Made by a program: the position numbers and the translations under genes
NCBI GenBank assembly: GCA_030685235.1
Contig: MU839098.1
Location: 186,001 to 250,000, forward strand
Length of the DNA stretch: 64,000 bases
Direction of reading: 5' to 3'
DNA from: Copromyces sp. CBS 386.78
Lineage: Eukaryota; Ascomycota; Sordariomycetes; Sordariales; Sordariaceae
Shown: in pieces, positions 1 through 10,793 of the stretch
Numbering within the stretch: position 1 is the first letter of the stretch
Layout of the letters: each line of letters begins with the position of its first letter
The notes under the pieces: generated by a model
The model's input: only the letters and a program-made list of their open reading frames with translations
Databases searched by the model: none
Told to the model about the DNA's origin: nothing

Positions 1-148
1 GCACGAGATTACTATCATCACATACATGCCTTCAGGTTGACTCTTGCCTTGTGAAGGACGGATTACAAGAGACAGAGTTTTTTTTTTGAGACAAATTGCT
101 GACGAAGAGATCCAGTAATAACTAAGAGCTTACCCTTACATCCCCACA

Positions 149-763
149 ATGTCCGGAAAGTTTGAGCCCAAGGTTCCTGTTCAGTTGAACCCTCCCAAGG
201 ACGACCCCATTTCCGTTGAGGAGTTGGCCAAGGCGAACGGTAAGATTTCACTCATCAACCCGGCCGCAGAGCCTGGTTCTCTTCACAGTTCTTTTCAGAC
301 AAGGACACTGACAACGCTCTTCACCACAGGTGCTGATGGCGAAAAGTGCTATGTTGCCATCAAGGGTATCGTCTACGACGTAACAGGCAACAAGGCGTAT
401 CAGCCTGGAGGCTCTTATCACGGTAAGTTTCAACGTCTTCTCTCTTCCCCCTTTGAGGTTTTGGTACTACCTCATCACGGCATGTCTCTGTTTTCCAAGT
501 CACGCCGGTCAAGAAATTTCTTCCGCGGAAAAGGCAAACAACATCATTGCTGGCTCATCGCTAATACCTGTCGTGCTCCAGTGTTCGCTGGCAAGGACGC
601 CTCGCGCGCTCTCGGCAAGACTTCTACCAAGGCTGAGGATGTCAGGCCAGACTGGCAAGACCTTGATGACAAGGAAAAGTCGACTCTTAACGACTGGATC
701 ACCTTCTTCTCCAAGCGCTACAACGTAGTTGGCAAGGTTGAGGGCGCTACCAACATGGAGTAA
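149..763 (+). CDS. Dap1/PGRMC-like cytochrome b5-fold heme-binding protein
   Basis: Three exons (149-239, 330-422, 582-763) join in frame to 121 codons; both introns are GT-AG. The product carries a cytochrome b5-like heme/steroid-binding domain of the membrane-associated progesterone receptor type. The typical block YVAIKGIVYDVTG is followed by an Ala-Tyr-Gln-Pro-Gly-Gly-Ser-Tyr segment, then VFAGKDASRALGK, and DDKEKSTLNDW near the C-terminus. In this family a Tyr in the segment after YDVTG ligates heme, and the protein supports cytochrome P450 enzymes of sterol synthesis. Unlike yeast Dap1 and animal PGRMC1, I see no N-terminal membrane segment: the protein starts with a short Pro/Lys-rich stretch and goes straight into the domain. 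It therefore appears soluble. The start is the only ATG that opens the frame. Family assignment is confident; the exact sterol or P450 partner is inference. Confidence 0.88.
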   Translation: MSGKFEPKVPVQLNPPKDDPISVEELAKANGKISLINPAAEPGSLHSSFQTRTLTTLFTTGADGEKCYVAIKGIVYDVTGNKAYQPGGSYHGKFQRLLSSPFEVLVLPHHGMSLFSKSRRSRNFFRGKGKQHHCWLIANTCRAPVFAGKDASRALGKTSTKAEDVRPDWQDLDDKEKSTLNDWITFFSKRYNVVGKVEGATNME

Positions 764-2262
764 GGATTATGTTTGGATGCGTTAATACATGTTTCGGTTT
801 TGCTCAAGTCATCCTTCTCCCAAGTGTCATCTTCTCACCCGCCAGAAATATTAGCTCGATACCCTCTTCAGGCTGTCCTGGTTCAAAACTGTGAACTACC
901 TCCGATAACACGCAAAGACTCGGCCTATCACTCACCTATGAACGCCTATCGCAACGCTGGGCACAAATATTCGCATGTTCGATACCTTCACGGCTCGCTC
1001 TGTTCACCTTGTGTTACTATTTCGTGTATTCAAATTCATTCAGCAAATTCCTACACCGCATTCCAAATTTCTCCGTTCCGCCACGGCCGCGGAACAACGT
1101 GAGCCCCAGCTTCCGCGCGTGTCCTTGCATGAACAGATTCGCTTCCCGTCTCGTGGTGCCACGCCGAGCCGGGAACAATGGGTACAAGCAACACTTCCCG
1201 CTGTCAAAAACCTGGTGCAGGATACAGGTGTACCCTTTTGGCGTTTCGTGTGTCACCCAGTTTCTTTCCTTTCCCATTGTTCTTTCACATCTCGCACATT
1301 TGCATTTTCTTGTGGAAATATTCTCCGGCCGTTTGGTCCGAGTCTTTCCACATGTCACTAATGGCGAAGAACGCAGTACTCATCTTTCCCGTCCCTCTTC
1401 TCCTAAATCCCCAGCAAGATTCCCGTCCTTCATTGACGCAACGTCCCCTTGACAATAAAACCCAAGTGTGGCTCGGAGATTTTGCAATTTCAAACCACCA
1501 TAAGTGGGCCAAACGCGGCATCCTGTCGATCAAGCAGTCGTATGACTGACTAACGGGTGCTCGCTGCACTCACACAGAGCGTGGCGCTGTATGTACTGTA
1601 CTTCCAACCTCACAAGCCCGTGTAGCATGGATGAAATGGTCAAAAACGACTAACATCACTCTTAAAGCTTTTCATATTCAACTCACGTCACATAAAGCCC
1701 CAACAGAATCGCCAACAGACTCCCAACCAACAGACTAAAATGTAACAATCACGAAGTCGAAATATTTGCGGTTTGTGAGATCCCAGTCTTCATCCTGGCC
1801 TGGTCGCACAGAACAGACGGGAGCCGTATCAACGTTCTGGCATCTTCCATTTGTGACGTCGTCTCAACGAGAGGTGTCGGAAAATCTTAGTTCCTTCAAC
1901 TTTGCCCTCTTGCTCCCATTTCTACATACGATTCATTCACAGTTCTCAAGGTCATGTTGGTTGCCGCGCAACACGGGGCAGAACAAGGACGTTCATCTTG
2001 TTCAATTTACTCTGGTCCTGGACCTGTCCAGTGACACCTATTCGGTCCCCCATTCACCCGTCAATCCCATCACCCCTCAAACCCTTCGAAATAACTGAAT
2101 TTATTCCCAATTTCTTGTCTACTAACCAGCAGCAGAAGCTACAAATGAAATCCCCCAAGATGTGTATCCTTATCACGCCATGATAGGCCCAAGGCTCCTC
2201 TTGATTTTGCATTTGATCCTCCAGGCCTCGGAACTCGTCCTTTGCTCCTCCAAGGCAATGGA
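764..2262. other. Intergenic, no supported gene
   Basis: This stretch lies downstream of the Dap1-like gene. Open frames here are short, overlap on both strands and show no recognisable motifs or splice-consistent extensions. I see nothing further in it. Confidence 0.5.
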
Positions 2263-2508
2263 TCAACCGGTCATCTCCTGGTCAGCCTGCTCTTCTTCCG
2301 CCGCTTTCGCCGCTTCCGCTTCTTCCGCTGCTTTCTTAGCCTGTTTGACACACTCGTCGCACGCCTTCGTCTGATTCCACACGTTCCGGAGCGTCTTGAC
2401 GAAGTGGCACTCATGGTAAGGCCAATCAAGTCGAGCTTGGTGACAGTAGGCTTTGAGGCGAAAGATAGAGTGTCCGCAAGTAAAGACGAATTTATCAAAG
2501 TCGCACAT
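2263..2508 (-). CDS. Small Cys/His-rich protein, MCDF family, copy 1
   Basis: 81 codons from the Met of MCDFDKFVFTCGH. The frame stays open 21 codons upstream to another Met, but the shorter start matches the second copy at 4140-4424 exactly, so I prefer it. Cys/His positions are C2, C11, H13, C22, H23, C34, H35, C50 and C53, enough for one or two zinc sites. The C-terminus is a short Lys/Glu/Ala-rich coiled-coil-like tail (KKAAEEAEAAKAAEEE). I do not recognise a named domain. The 2-kb spacing from a same-strand paralogue points to local duplication. Function is unknown; zinc binding is inference from residue spacing. Confidence 0.6.
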   Translation of the reverse strand: MCDFDKFVFTCGHSIFRLKAYCHQARLDWPYHECHFVKTLRNVWNQTKACDECVKQAKKAAEEAEAAKAAEEEQADQEMTG

Positions 2509-4139
2509 TTTTCCGCGGGTTGTTGGGCTAGGTGCAATGGACAGGTATCGGATGGCTGGCTTGATGTGCACAAATTAAGTCTGGGGCACGTTGACAGATG
2601 TTCAAAAGATTTTGTTGGAAGGCTCATAGCTTCTGTTTGTGGTAGGTGCTTGTTTCCCTTGTTATGGTGACTCTTCGGATGCTGATTGATAACGGTGACT
2701 AATACGTCTCAATCTTGCAGCTTTTATGTCTCCACGGTTCCTGGCGTCAACGACACAAAGATGAGCAAGTTTGTAGAAAGTATGCTCATCACCTATCCTT
2801 AGGAACATCGTAATGATCTACCTATTAGGAACGTCACCTTGAGGCAAGATTATGACTCCCACTTCTTACGCATCGCAGCAGAATCTAACAGACATGATGT
2901 CGAACCAGAATTTGAGTCTTGTCACAGCCGGTATGTTGGCTCTCTACCTAGCCTGATGACAGGAGGTCGAGAAGCTGGGCAAGTGTGTCAAAATTACGGC
3001 GGCGGTTATTTCTCTGCACCATGAGAAGGATCTTCTCCGGCGCCTGGCTCGAAAATGGCGGCAAAGTGATACCTTCAACTTTCTACGCATCGAGTGCAGT
3101 GATACGCCAACATAAATAATAGCAAGCATCGATTCTTATCCCAACAGACGCCCCGGTTCTATTCCTCAGCTCGAGGACATAAGAGGCGGCTAATGTGTAC
3201 AAAGTACGGCGCTGGTCTTTCCCCAGGCCTGTCCTTGGAGCATCGCAACGCTCCGTCTGTTGCAATGCTCAAAGATGAGACAGAGGCAGAGCCATCGCTT
3301 CCACTTTCTACCGTACACACCCAGTGTATCATCAAGCCAACGCAATAGCAAGCGTCGATTCTGATTGCAACAAGCTTGTCGGTTATTCTCGTCGCAAATC
3401 CGGTGACGAGAGGCCGAAAAAGTTTACCTAAGATATGCATTCTGACTTTGGGCCTTGCGGGCGTTACGCATAGAGAAGATTCCTTAACATGACTCGAGTA
3501 TGACCATGGTGTATAAAAACTTTGTTGTCGTACGGGTCAGGGAATTCCTCTGTACGTTCGCGGTTGATGTTTGGGATATCTTGGATGGGAGGAAGGTCAG
3601 ATGTTGTTGGCTCTAGCCAGGGATTCTGTTTCCTATCGTGATGAGGTGGAAGCGATGGGTTGCGCCATGAGACAGTGTCGGACTTGACGCTTGGGTGGGT
3701 TTCTTTTCGGGAGAAAGAATGGGTTTCCCAGACGTGGCTCAGAGGCAGTTTATAGCTCTGAATTTCGTGATGTGGACGAGAAGGAGGGTGATAACTTTTC
3801 GAGGTTTATGTATCATGCTGTCATTGTAAGTGCCTGATGGGGTTCCGTCCTAGAATTAGCTTTTCTCTAATGAGCTAGTTCCCCTTCGTGTCACACGCTG
3901 TGAATACAAAAACATGACGGATCCTTCATTCTTTTTTCCAGCAGCCTTATGCCACGATTCCTCTTCTTTATTAAGTTCCTTTCTACCAGTAATCCTACAG
4001 TGACATCCCAAAATGGTATCCTATCATGACATTCATCATAAACAAGCATTCTCAGAACCACCTCCCTTCACTCCCTTTCTCTTCCTCGAATTCCCATCTA
4101 CCTAACCTCTAACCAACAACGACAATCACGCCAACCAAC
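2509..4139. other. Spacer between the two MCDF genes
   Basis: The spacer contains the diverged repeats at about 2920-3420, annotated separately. Within them the frame at 2963-3115 reads like coding sequence (beginning EVEKLGKCVKITAAVISLHH), preceded by a plausible intron end (CTGATGACAG). I could not build a complete gene. The remainder, 3420-4139, shows no convincing coding sequence. Confidence 0.4.
2920..3420. repeat. Diverged tandem repeat, unit about 220-230 bp
   Basis: Two full units and part of a third can be aligned by eye. One shared core is TGTGT-AAA-TTACGGCG near 2983 and TGTGTACAAAGTACGGCG near 3194. A second core is AATAGCAAGC-TCGATTCT near 3118 and again near 3344. The start of a third unit, related to CAACAGACGCCCCGGTT, follows near 3366. 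The copies are only moderately similar, so this is an old duplication, possibly of a decayed exon. Confidence 0.4.
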
Positions 4140-4424
4140 CTAATATTGCTGCTGATACCGACCCTGGTACCCCTGACCCCCCTGCTCTTGTTGCGAGTGT
4201 CCCTGACCTTGGGGATCTATGTGCATACCCTGCGCCGCCGCTGCTGCCGCCGCTTGTGCCCTGTTCACGCACTCGCTGCACGGATACGTCTGGTCCCAGA
4301 CGTCCCGCAGCTTCTTAACGTAGTGGCACTCCTTGTAAGGGTCGTTGCGGGCGCGGTGGCAGTAGGCTTTGAGGCGGAAGGTGGAGTGTCCGCAGGTGAA
4401 GACGAATTCGTCGAAGTCGCACAT
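4140..4424 (-). CDS. Small Cys/His-rich protein, MCDF family, copy 2
   Basis: 94 codons, no intron, starting MCDFDEFVFTCGHSTFRLKA. It is clearly homologous to the product of 2263-2508 over its first ~55 residues and keeps every Cys and His: C2, C11, H13, C22, H23, C33, H34, C49, C52. One residue is missing between H23 and C33 relative to copy 1. The tails differ completely. Here there is an Ala run followed by a Gln/Gly-rich segment (QGQGHSQQEQGGQGYQGRYQ), whereas copy 1 has a charged helix. This suggests a conserved metal-binding head with a freely evolving tail. Function is unknown. Confidence 0.65.
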   Translation of the reverse strand: MCDFDEFVFTCGHSTFRLKAYCHRARNDPYKECHYVKKLRDVWDQTYPCSECVNRAQAAAAAAAQGMHIDPQGQGHSQQEQGGQGYQGRYQQQY

Positions 4425-5883
4425 CTTGGTCTCAGGGATGGGGTTGAGTGGTTGTGGTGACGGTGGTCGTACTGGTCGAGTGGTTTGTCTGGTTAGAAAA
4501 GTGGTTAGTTCGTTTTTTTATAAGTGTTCTAGTGACGTATGGGAAGAGGATTTGGTTATCAGCTACCTGATGTATAAATTTCTAGCGGTTGGAATTAATA
4601 GCGTGGGTTGTTGGTTGTGACAAGATAAAGATTAACTCGGATTGCTTGTGAGCTTGAAGTTTTTGCTAGATGGTGAAATATTGTAGATGTAGGATCCTGA
4701 ATCCCAGCAGGATCTACTGGCTTGAAAAGTTCAATGTGTGTTGACTGAGCTGATCAGACGTTTCAAAGGTGAACAACACGGGGGATCTTTATACTCAGAT
4801 TTGGCAGGCGTTCTTACAGACCTGGAACAATCTGGCAAGCCGCCAGAGTTGAGGTAATCATGGCCTTGTGCACAACGTGCGCAGTGTATATCGAACGTGG
4901 AGACAAACATCTTTGTGTGCATATTCTCCTTGGTCACAGAATAATTGTCGCTCATGCTAAGTCATGAGCAGCCACATCAGACAGCGTGGATCTGTGATGT
5001 TCGTGGTTGAATGGAGAAAAGAAGAAAGGAGTGTTTATCGAGTATATCCAGCCCCGTGGGTGATAGATCATATCTTTGCCTTGTTGTTGTCAAGCTGGCT
5101 GTTATGACAATACGGCATAGCCCTTGGTGTGGCTTGTCAAAAATGGCGTTTGTTCAATGATAGTGCGTTGCAAGAAGACAGCCCGGGTGGCATAGTATCA
5201 TTCACTGCAAGCGAAACAAGTAGAGTCTAGTGTCTTACAAAACAGTAGTCAACGCCTGCAGCTGTACAAGACAAACATTTGTTTGGTACGCGGGGGTTGA
5301 AACAGCTTCCCGAAATGTCGAGATACGTTCTCAGATTCGAGTGTCCAGTTGAGATTAATGCATATCGTTGGTTCTCTGCGCCATCTGAGGCGACGACTTG
5401 CCAGCCATGACCCTAAATACGAACGCTTGTTGCCATTAGCGAAATATGAAGCGTTCATAGCAAAGATGCGATCGGTTAGTCGTACTTCAGCCCTTCGGGC
5501 CCTGGTACCAACCAGTATAAGAATAACCACGTTGCCCAGGTTATCCCATGTCTCTTGCGGCTGCCCGTTTACGTGGTCAAAGTGTGGCCACCACGTCTAC
5601 CAATTGCTTTGGTACATAAGACTCGCACTCGGAACTATCATATACATACCCGGTGACAGCCCCGTCCGCCGGCCCGCTGCGGTTGGCGCTTGGGAGGATC
5701 AGGGACAAGCCACCGGGACCGAGAACCATGGTGTGGATGTCAGGACGCCCTGAGATGAGCAAACAAGCATGTTATATCCAGTCTTGGAAGAGTGAGTTGG
5801 GTGCCCTCGAGTGACCACGTTTCTGATTTATACGTCACTTGCGTGAAGCTGTCTGCTGGGACCTCCGGGGGGGCTTCCGAGAA
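4425..5883. other. Intergenic, no supported gene
   Basis: This region runs upstream of MCDF copy 2 to the MITE. It has short overlapping open frames only, and I recognise nothing. Confidence 0.5.
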
Positions 5884-5918
5884 GGGCGTGTTTGGTGGCT
5901 CTGAAATTGGGCTCTGAA
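5884..5918 (+). repeat. MITE left terminal inverted repeat
   Basis: 35 bases, perfect reverse complement of 6386-6420. It contains two TCTGAA motifs. Confidence 0.9.
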
Positions 5919-6385
5919 CTGTTCAGAGTCGTATATTTAAGAGTGCTGTTTGGTGCTACTCTTAACTAACTCGCTCTGAAATCGCTGCAAATTTCTGGCT
6001 CTGAAATTCATGCCCCCACTTTGGATTTTTAACCAATCAAATAACATAGATCGGTCTGAAATCCATTGCCCTCGTTCAGAACCCAAAAGGCTGCTGAACC
6101 GGCACTCTGAACCAGAAATTTCATCATTTTGCACATCTTTCACAGCACGTGACAACCCCATATCCTCGTCTAACGTCGTGCACGACCGTCACATCAATTA
6201 TAGGCACATAAATATCGATTGTATATAGAAATTTCAGATTCTACAATTTTGGGGCACCAAACGGCTCTCTGAAATTCAGCTCTGAACAAAAATAGGGTAG
6301 AGCTTAAGATCTCGGCATTTTGCAATAAAATCCGGTTCAGAGGGGTCCGTGCGGTTCCTCTGAATGGACAGTTCAGAGGACCCCT

Positions 6386-6420
6386 TTCAGAGCCCAATTT
6401 CAGAGCCACCAAACACGCCC
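6386..6420 (-). repeat. MITE right terminal inverted repeat
   Basis: 35 bases, perfect reverse complement of 5884-5918, followed by the duplicated GAA. Confidence 0.9.
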
Positions 6421-7905
6421 GAAGGCTCGAGCTGACGGCGTTTCCACAGACCGGGCAGCTGGTGTCCCCATTGACCGGCGGCAGGGTGGTAGCAAACATT
6501 GTCTGAGCGCAATTTGGTTATGAGTTCCCTTCTGGGAAGAGAAAGTCCGGGACTTACGGGTGGTGGTTTGGGGTCTGGTGTGCAGCAGGTCTGACAGCTG
6601 GTCTAGGTTGCACAGCAGTAGCTTGGTGAACATTGTCCAATTTCATGTCGGAGACGAAGAGGCCAATGCAAGTATCCGTCTCGAAGAAAGAAATTCGACA
6701 TGCCCTGTCCCCAGCACCTGCATAGATAGCTTGTGATGGTAGAACTGTCCGTCACGAAAGTGGCTTGCTGGCTCGCGTGAACTTGTGGTCTGGTCCGTGA
6801 TCCTTGGTTGACGAGGGTGAACAAGGACAATGTCATAACCTGATGGGCGTTCTCATTGTCTCTGGTCTCGTCTGTCAAGGATTTCCGATGACAGGCGGGG
6901 AAATCAAGTCGTGGTTCGTAGCGGTCGAGAAGAAAATAATCAACGAATTCTCAGTTCGCAAAGCGTAAACAGCAGGTCGCGGGGGTAGCGGATGGTGATG
7001 CTTGGTCGAATATTAGAGCCGTGAATTAGGTAGATTGAGAAAAGAGTTGATGCGCACGAAGGGGCAATCAGATTGCAGCTGCATTGTCGGTCCATCCATT
7101 CAGTTGACTTGGCTTGCACGAGCGTGCATGAGATGACGCCAAGGTAGGAGGCGCCGTAGTTAAGATGCGCAGAGCGGAGTCGAGATCGTCGCTTTGCTGT
7201 GAACTGTAAGTACTTGTAATGAAAAAGGTTCGACAAGCACACATGAAGAAGGAACTGCAAGGATGAGCTTTCGTTAGTATGAGTGCATTGCTTTTGCACA
7301 TCTTGTCCAAAGGAAACGAGAAAGAACGGAAGTCTCTGGGGCCAGTGTCCGAAAATGGGAGCCGAGTGGATTGGCGTTGAGATGGGACGGGATTGGATTA
7401 TTCCGGGTCAGGAATCTATCAGATCCCTCGCGTTAACGGTGTGTAGGTTGGATTTAGGCCAGCTTGGGAAGGCGCCGATGGCCAATGTCAATTCATCGTT
7501 CCATTTCTTTCCGTTCTGGTGGCGTCGTCCTCTTGTCTCTTGCCTCTGCGCTCGATCATCAAGCACCTGATGGAGTTGTTTTGTCAGAGAGAAGCAAGTA
7601 CCCGTCAATGTCGCCGGCAAGGCTGGGGTGGTCTTTCCACTTGGGATTCGAGCCACTCATTGCTCGAGATTCCCAAACATCAACCCTGGGGCCTTCCTCT
7701 CAAAGTGGAAATGGCCTTGGCCGCGCTGAGTGGTCAGGCAGGCGCTTTCCAACCCCGCAGCCCAACATCAATCATACGGTAGCATCATGATCTCAGCTTC
7801 ACCCAAGATCCATCCCCCACTCATTGTCGCCTTGTTCCTGAGCCATCATCGGCCGCAACTGCCCGGATATTGCTTGATAAATGACTTGCTAACTGAAACA
7901 GCAAA
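6421..7905. other. Intergenic upstream of the NLR pseudogene
   Basis: No coding sequence I can support. Just before 7906 there is a typical fungal intron end (GCTAACTGAAACAG), so the NLR remnant probably had an intron in its 5' leader. Confidence 0.45.
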
Positions 7906-10793
7906 ATGGAAGGCGACAAGAAGCGCTCCTTCCGCCTGCCTGAACGGCCAAGGTCTCTGCTTTCCAAAGTGTTCAGGCGAAGTGGAAGCAATCGGTCGAG
8001 ATCTTCTGTTGGGACTTCTTCTTCACAATCCGGGTCCCCTTCTCTTGAGGAGACACGAGCGGGAAAAGTTGATTTTCCCCAGAGCGGTGACGATACCTCG
8101 AACTCAGCAGCATCAGCACCAGATGACGGACTCTACCCCCGATGTACGTGGCTGCCCAATGTGGGAAGATGCCATCTCCAAGATCTTGGACTCCAACGAA
8201 GATCCCAAATTGATCGCAATGGTGAAGGAGTTAAGAACCGCATATGCTCTTTCGCCCAATGACACCGTTAGTACCATAGCAACAATGGTCAAGCAAGATC
8301 TGGAGCGGGAAGTTGAAAGCCAACATGCAGCACAACTGAAGGCTTTGTCAGAGAATCCGTTGAGCAGACTGTGTCCATCATCAACAAGTTTCTAGCAGTG
8401 GGAGATGTTGCTGCCAGCTTTGATCCCGTTCATGCCGCTCTTCCCTGGGCTGCCGTCCGCTTTGTGCTTGTTGTAAGTTTTTTCCCTTGTCCCTTCTCTA
8501 TAGGACGTTTGTATTGACCGACCAAGTCGTTGGTTTCAAATAGAGAACTCAAGAGCCAGCTACTTGGCGGCATCGCAGCCACAACATCACTTGTCCTACA
8601 ATGTGAATCGTATCGGACTTTGTATATGGATCCCGAACCAGCTCTCCACCCTCCGGAGCACGCCCTCTCCGAGCTGGAGGACTGCATTACCGAGGCATAC
8701 TATAACTCGTTGTTGCTTCTTAGCTTTGCCGTGTGTCATCTACGGGATTCAGCTAGGCATCTCAAAGCCGTGTTCAAGCTCGAATATATGGAAGGTCACG
8801 TCAAAAACGTCTTGGATAGGGGTAGGGAGCTGGATCATGCCGCCAACTTATGCGAGAGGTACTGCAACCTTGAGAACAGGGGCAAAATTGCGCTGCTTCA
8901 TGAGATTGCTCAAAGCTCGTATGAGACTCTCGAGGTGTTGCGAGGCCAAAGGTATGTTATTCGATGGCGCAAACTAGCAAGGCGAAGTTAACAATAAAAA
9001 ATTATCTAGATCTCATCTCCTTGATATTCATCAGGAGTTGGTACTTTCAAAGCTGCACATCGTCAAAACCGCTGCATTTGACCACTTTGACAGAAAATCT
9101 GAGCCGGAATGCCATCCAGAGACAAGAGCCACCCTTTTGCGGGACATGATGCGCTGGGTATGGGATCCCGAGGGCGACTCTATCTTTTGGCTCCAAGGCA
9201 TGGCAGGTACTGGCAAGTCAACATTATCCCGAACATTCGCTCGCAAACTCCAGAAGAAAGGAATCCTTGGCGCTAGCTTCTTTTTAAGAGAGGTGATGGC
9301 GACCGCGGAATGGCAAGGATGCTCTTTCCTACCATTGCTTCTCAGCTTGCCATGCAATTACCCTCTTTGGCTCAGTCCTTGAAGTTCGCCCTCGAGAGAG
9401 AGAGTAATGTTGGCGAGAAGTCGATGGAAATGCAGTTTGAGAAACTTATATTCCAGCCTTTGCAGGGCATCACGGTTGGCCGCTCAAAACTCACAGCCTT
9501 CATAATCATTCTTGACGCTCTCGATGAGTGTGACCCCGAATCGGATGCAACAACTGTCATCCGTCTCCTCCCTCGACTAAAGCTCCTATCATCTGTTCGA
9601 CTCAAGTTCTTCGTTACGAGTAGGCCGGAGTTTCCCATTCTACTGGAATTTGACAAAATCAAAGGGACATACGAGGAGCTGGCGTTGCATCATGTGGAAG
9701 AAGACGTCATGACACATGACTTGAAAGTTTACTTTGAATCTGAACTCGGAAGGATCAGGGATGACTACAATAGGCTACAGTCATCAGATGACCAGTTACC
9801 CTCGGACTGGCCCGGGCAGGACAGGATTGAGCTTATGGTCAAGCTTGCCATCCCGCTCTTCATCTTTGCAAAGACAGTTTCAATTGTCTCTTCATTGCAG
9901 ACTATGCCTACAGCGACCCAGAGGAGCAGCTTCAAAGGGTTCTGGAGGTTCAGAAGGTAGACTATGCTTCTCAGCTTCACCGAACCTACCTTTTCGTCCT
10001 TAACCGCCTTCTTTTGAAGCGTTCCGACTTTGGACTTGTGGAATGCGACCAAAAAGAGAAAGAGAAAACTTTGGACAACTTTCGCAAGATTGTTGGTTCG
10101 CTGGTCCTCTTAGACTATCCTCTCTCTCTTGATTCGCTTTCTCAGTTACTGCAGATTCTGAAGAAAAACATAAGGAACATGCTCAACTTACTTCATTCCG
10201 TCCTAGACGTCCCAGGGCTCGATAAACCGACCGCACCGGTCAAGATCCTACACTTATCGTTTAAAGACTTTCTTACCGATCCCAAGAATCAGTCCAAAAA
10301 CCCATTTTGGGTTGACGAAGTGAACGCACACATGGTACTAGCGACCAGATGTATGGACCTGTTACTAGAGGACGGTGTCATATACGAAGGAATGTATAAA
10401 GGAGTTTGGAGATACTGCAACGTTTCCGAAGAGTCCATTCCACCTTCTGAAGATGACCTCGAGTCCATGAAAAGGCATTTCGGATTTGAGGACAATATGG
10501 GATCTCACTCGGGAAACGAGATAAGCGAGGAAATTCGATACTATTAAGAAATGGTCAAAGCACGCCTGCCCCCTCATGTTCAGTATGCATGCTTAAGATG
10601 GCTATACCATCTTGGTCGCACCGTCCCATTCAGTTACAGGACACCGCAATTAATTGCGGTGTTTGAAAGGAAGAGCCAGTCATGGGTCGATGCTCTTACT
10701 TGCATGGGTAAAGCAGGCGATGGGCGTCACCTGTTCGGAGAATATTTGCGCTCCATCTTCGAACGACCATACACATATAGTAGTGAGGTATAG
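7906..10793 (+). pseudogene. Decayed STAND/NLR gene with NACHT domain
   Basis: Homology to fungal NLRs runs through the whole region but changes frame repeatedly. The parts are: a basic/Ser-rich start (MEGDKKRSFRLPERP, 7906 on); an N-terminal helical domain with the conserved phrase [15 protein letters not shown] (about 8410-8460); an intron at about 8474-8543; a second helical exon to about 8950; another intron; then the NACHT with P-loop GMAGTGKST near 9200 and Walker B IIILDALDECDP near 9510. A winged-helix-like region with KILHLSFKDFL follows near 10250. Breaks lie near 8110-8160, near 8340, near 9275 (one base short in FFF-KRGDGDRG), and near 9870 (five extra bases CAATT or an equivalent shift). 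A TAA at 10545-10547 interrupts a frame that then continues YACLRWLYHLG to 10793. In an intact gene the protein would be a cytosolic nucleotide-triggered signalling switch of the vegetative-incompatibility or immunity type. Assembly error could explain one shift but not all of them. Confidence 0.85.

Larger units (their letters stand above)
5884..6420. mobile_element. 537-bp MITE with perfect 35-bp TIRs, PIF/Harbinger-like
   Basis: The left end begins GGGCGTGTTTGGTGGCTC (5884-5918) and is the exact reverse complement of 6386-6420 for 35 bases. A direct GAA flanks each end (5881-5883 and 6421-6423), consistent with a 3-bp target duplication. A 3-bp TSD and a terminus of the form GGG-GTGTTTGG are typical of PIF/Harbinger MITEs, though the usual TWA target is not seen. 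No transposase is encoded. The interior holds roughly sixteen copies of TCTGAA in one orientation or the other, concentrated at both ends. These look like subterminal protein-binding repeats. The sequence keeps its CpA sites, so it shows no obvious RIP. Confidence 0.85.
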
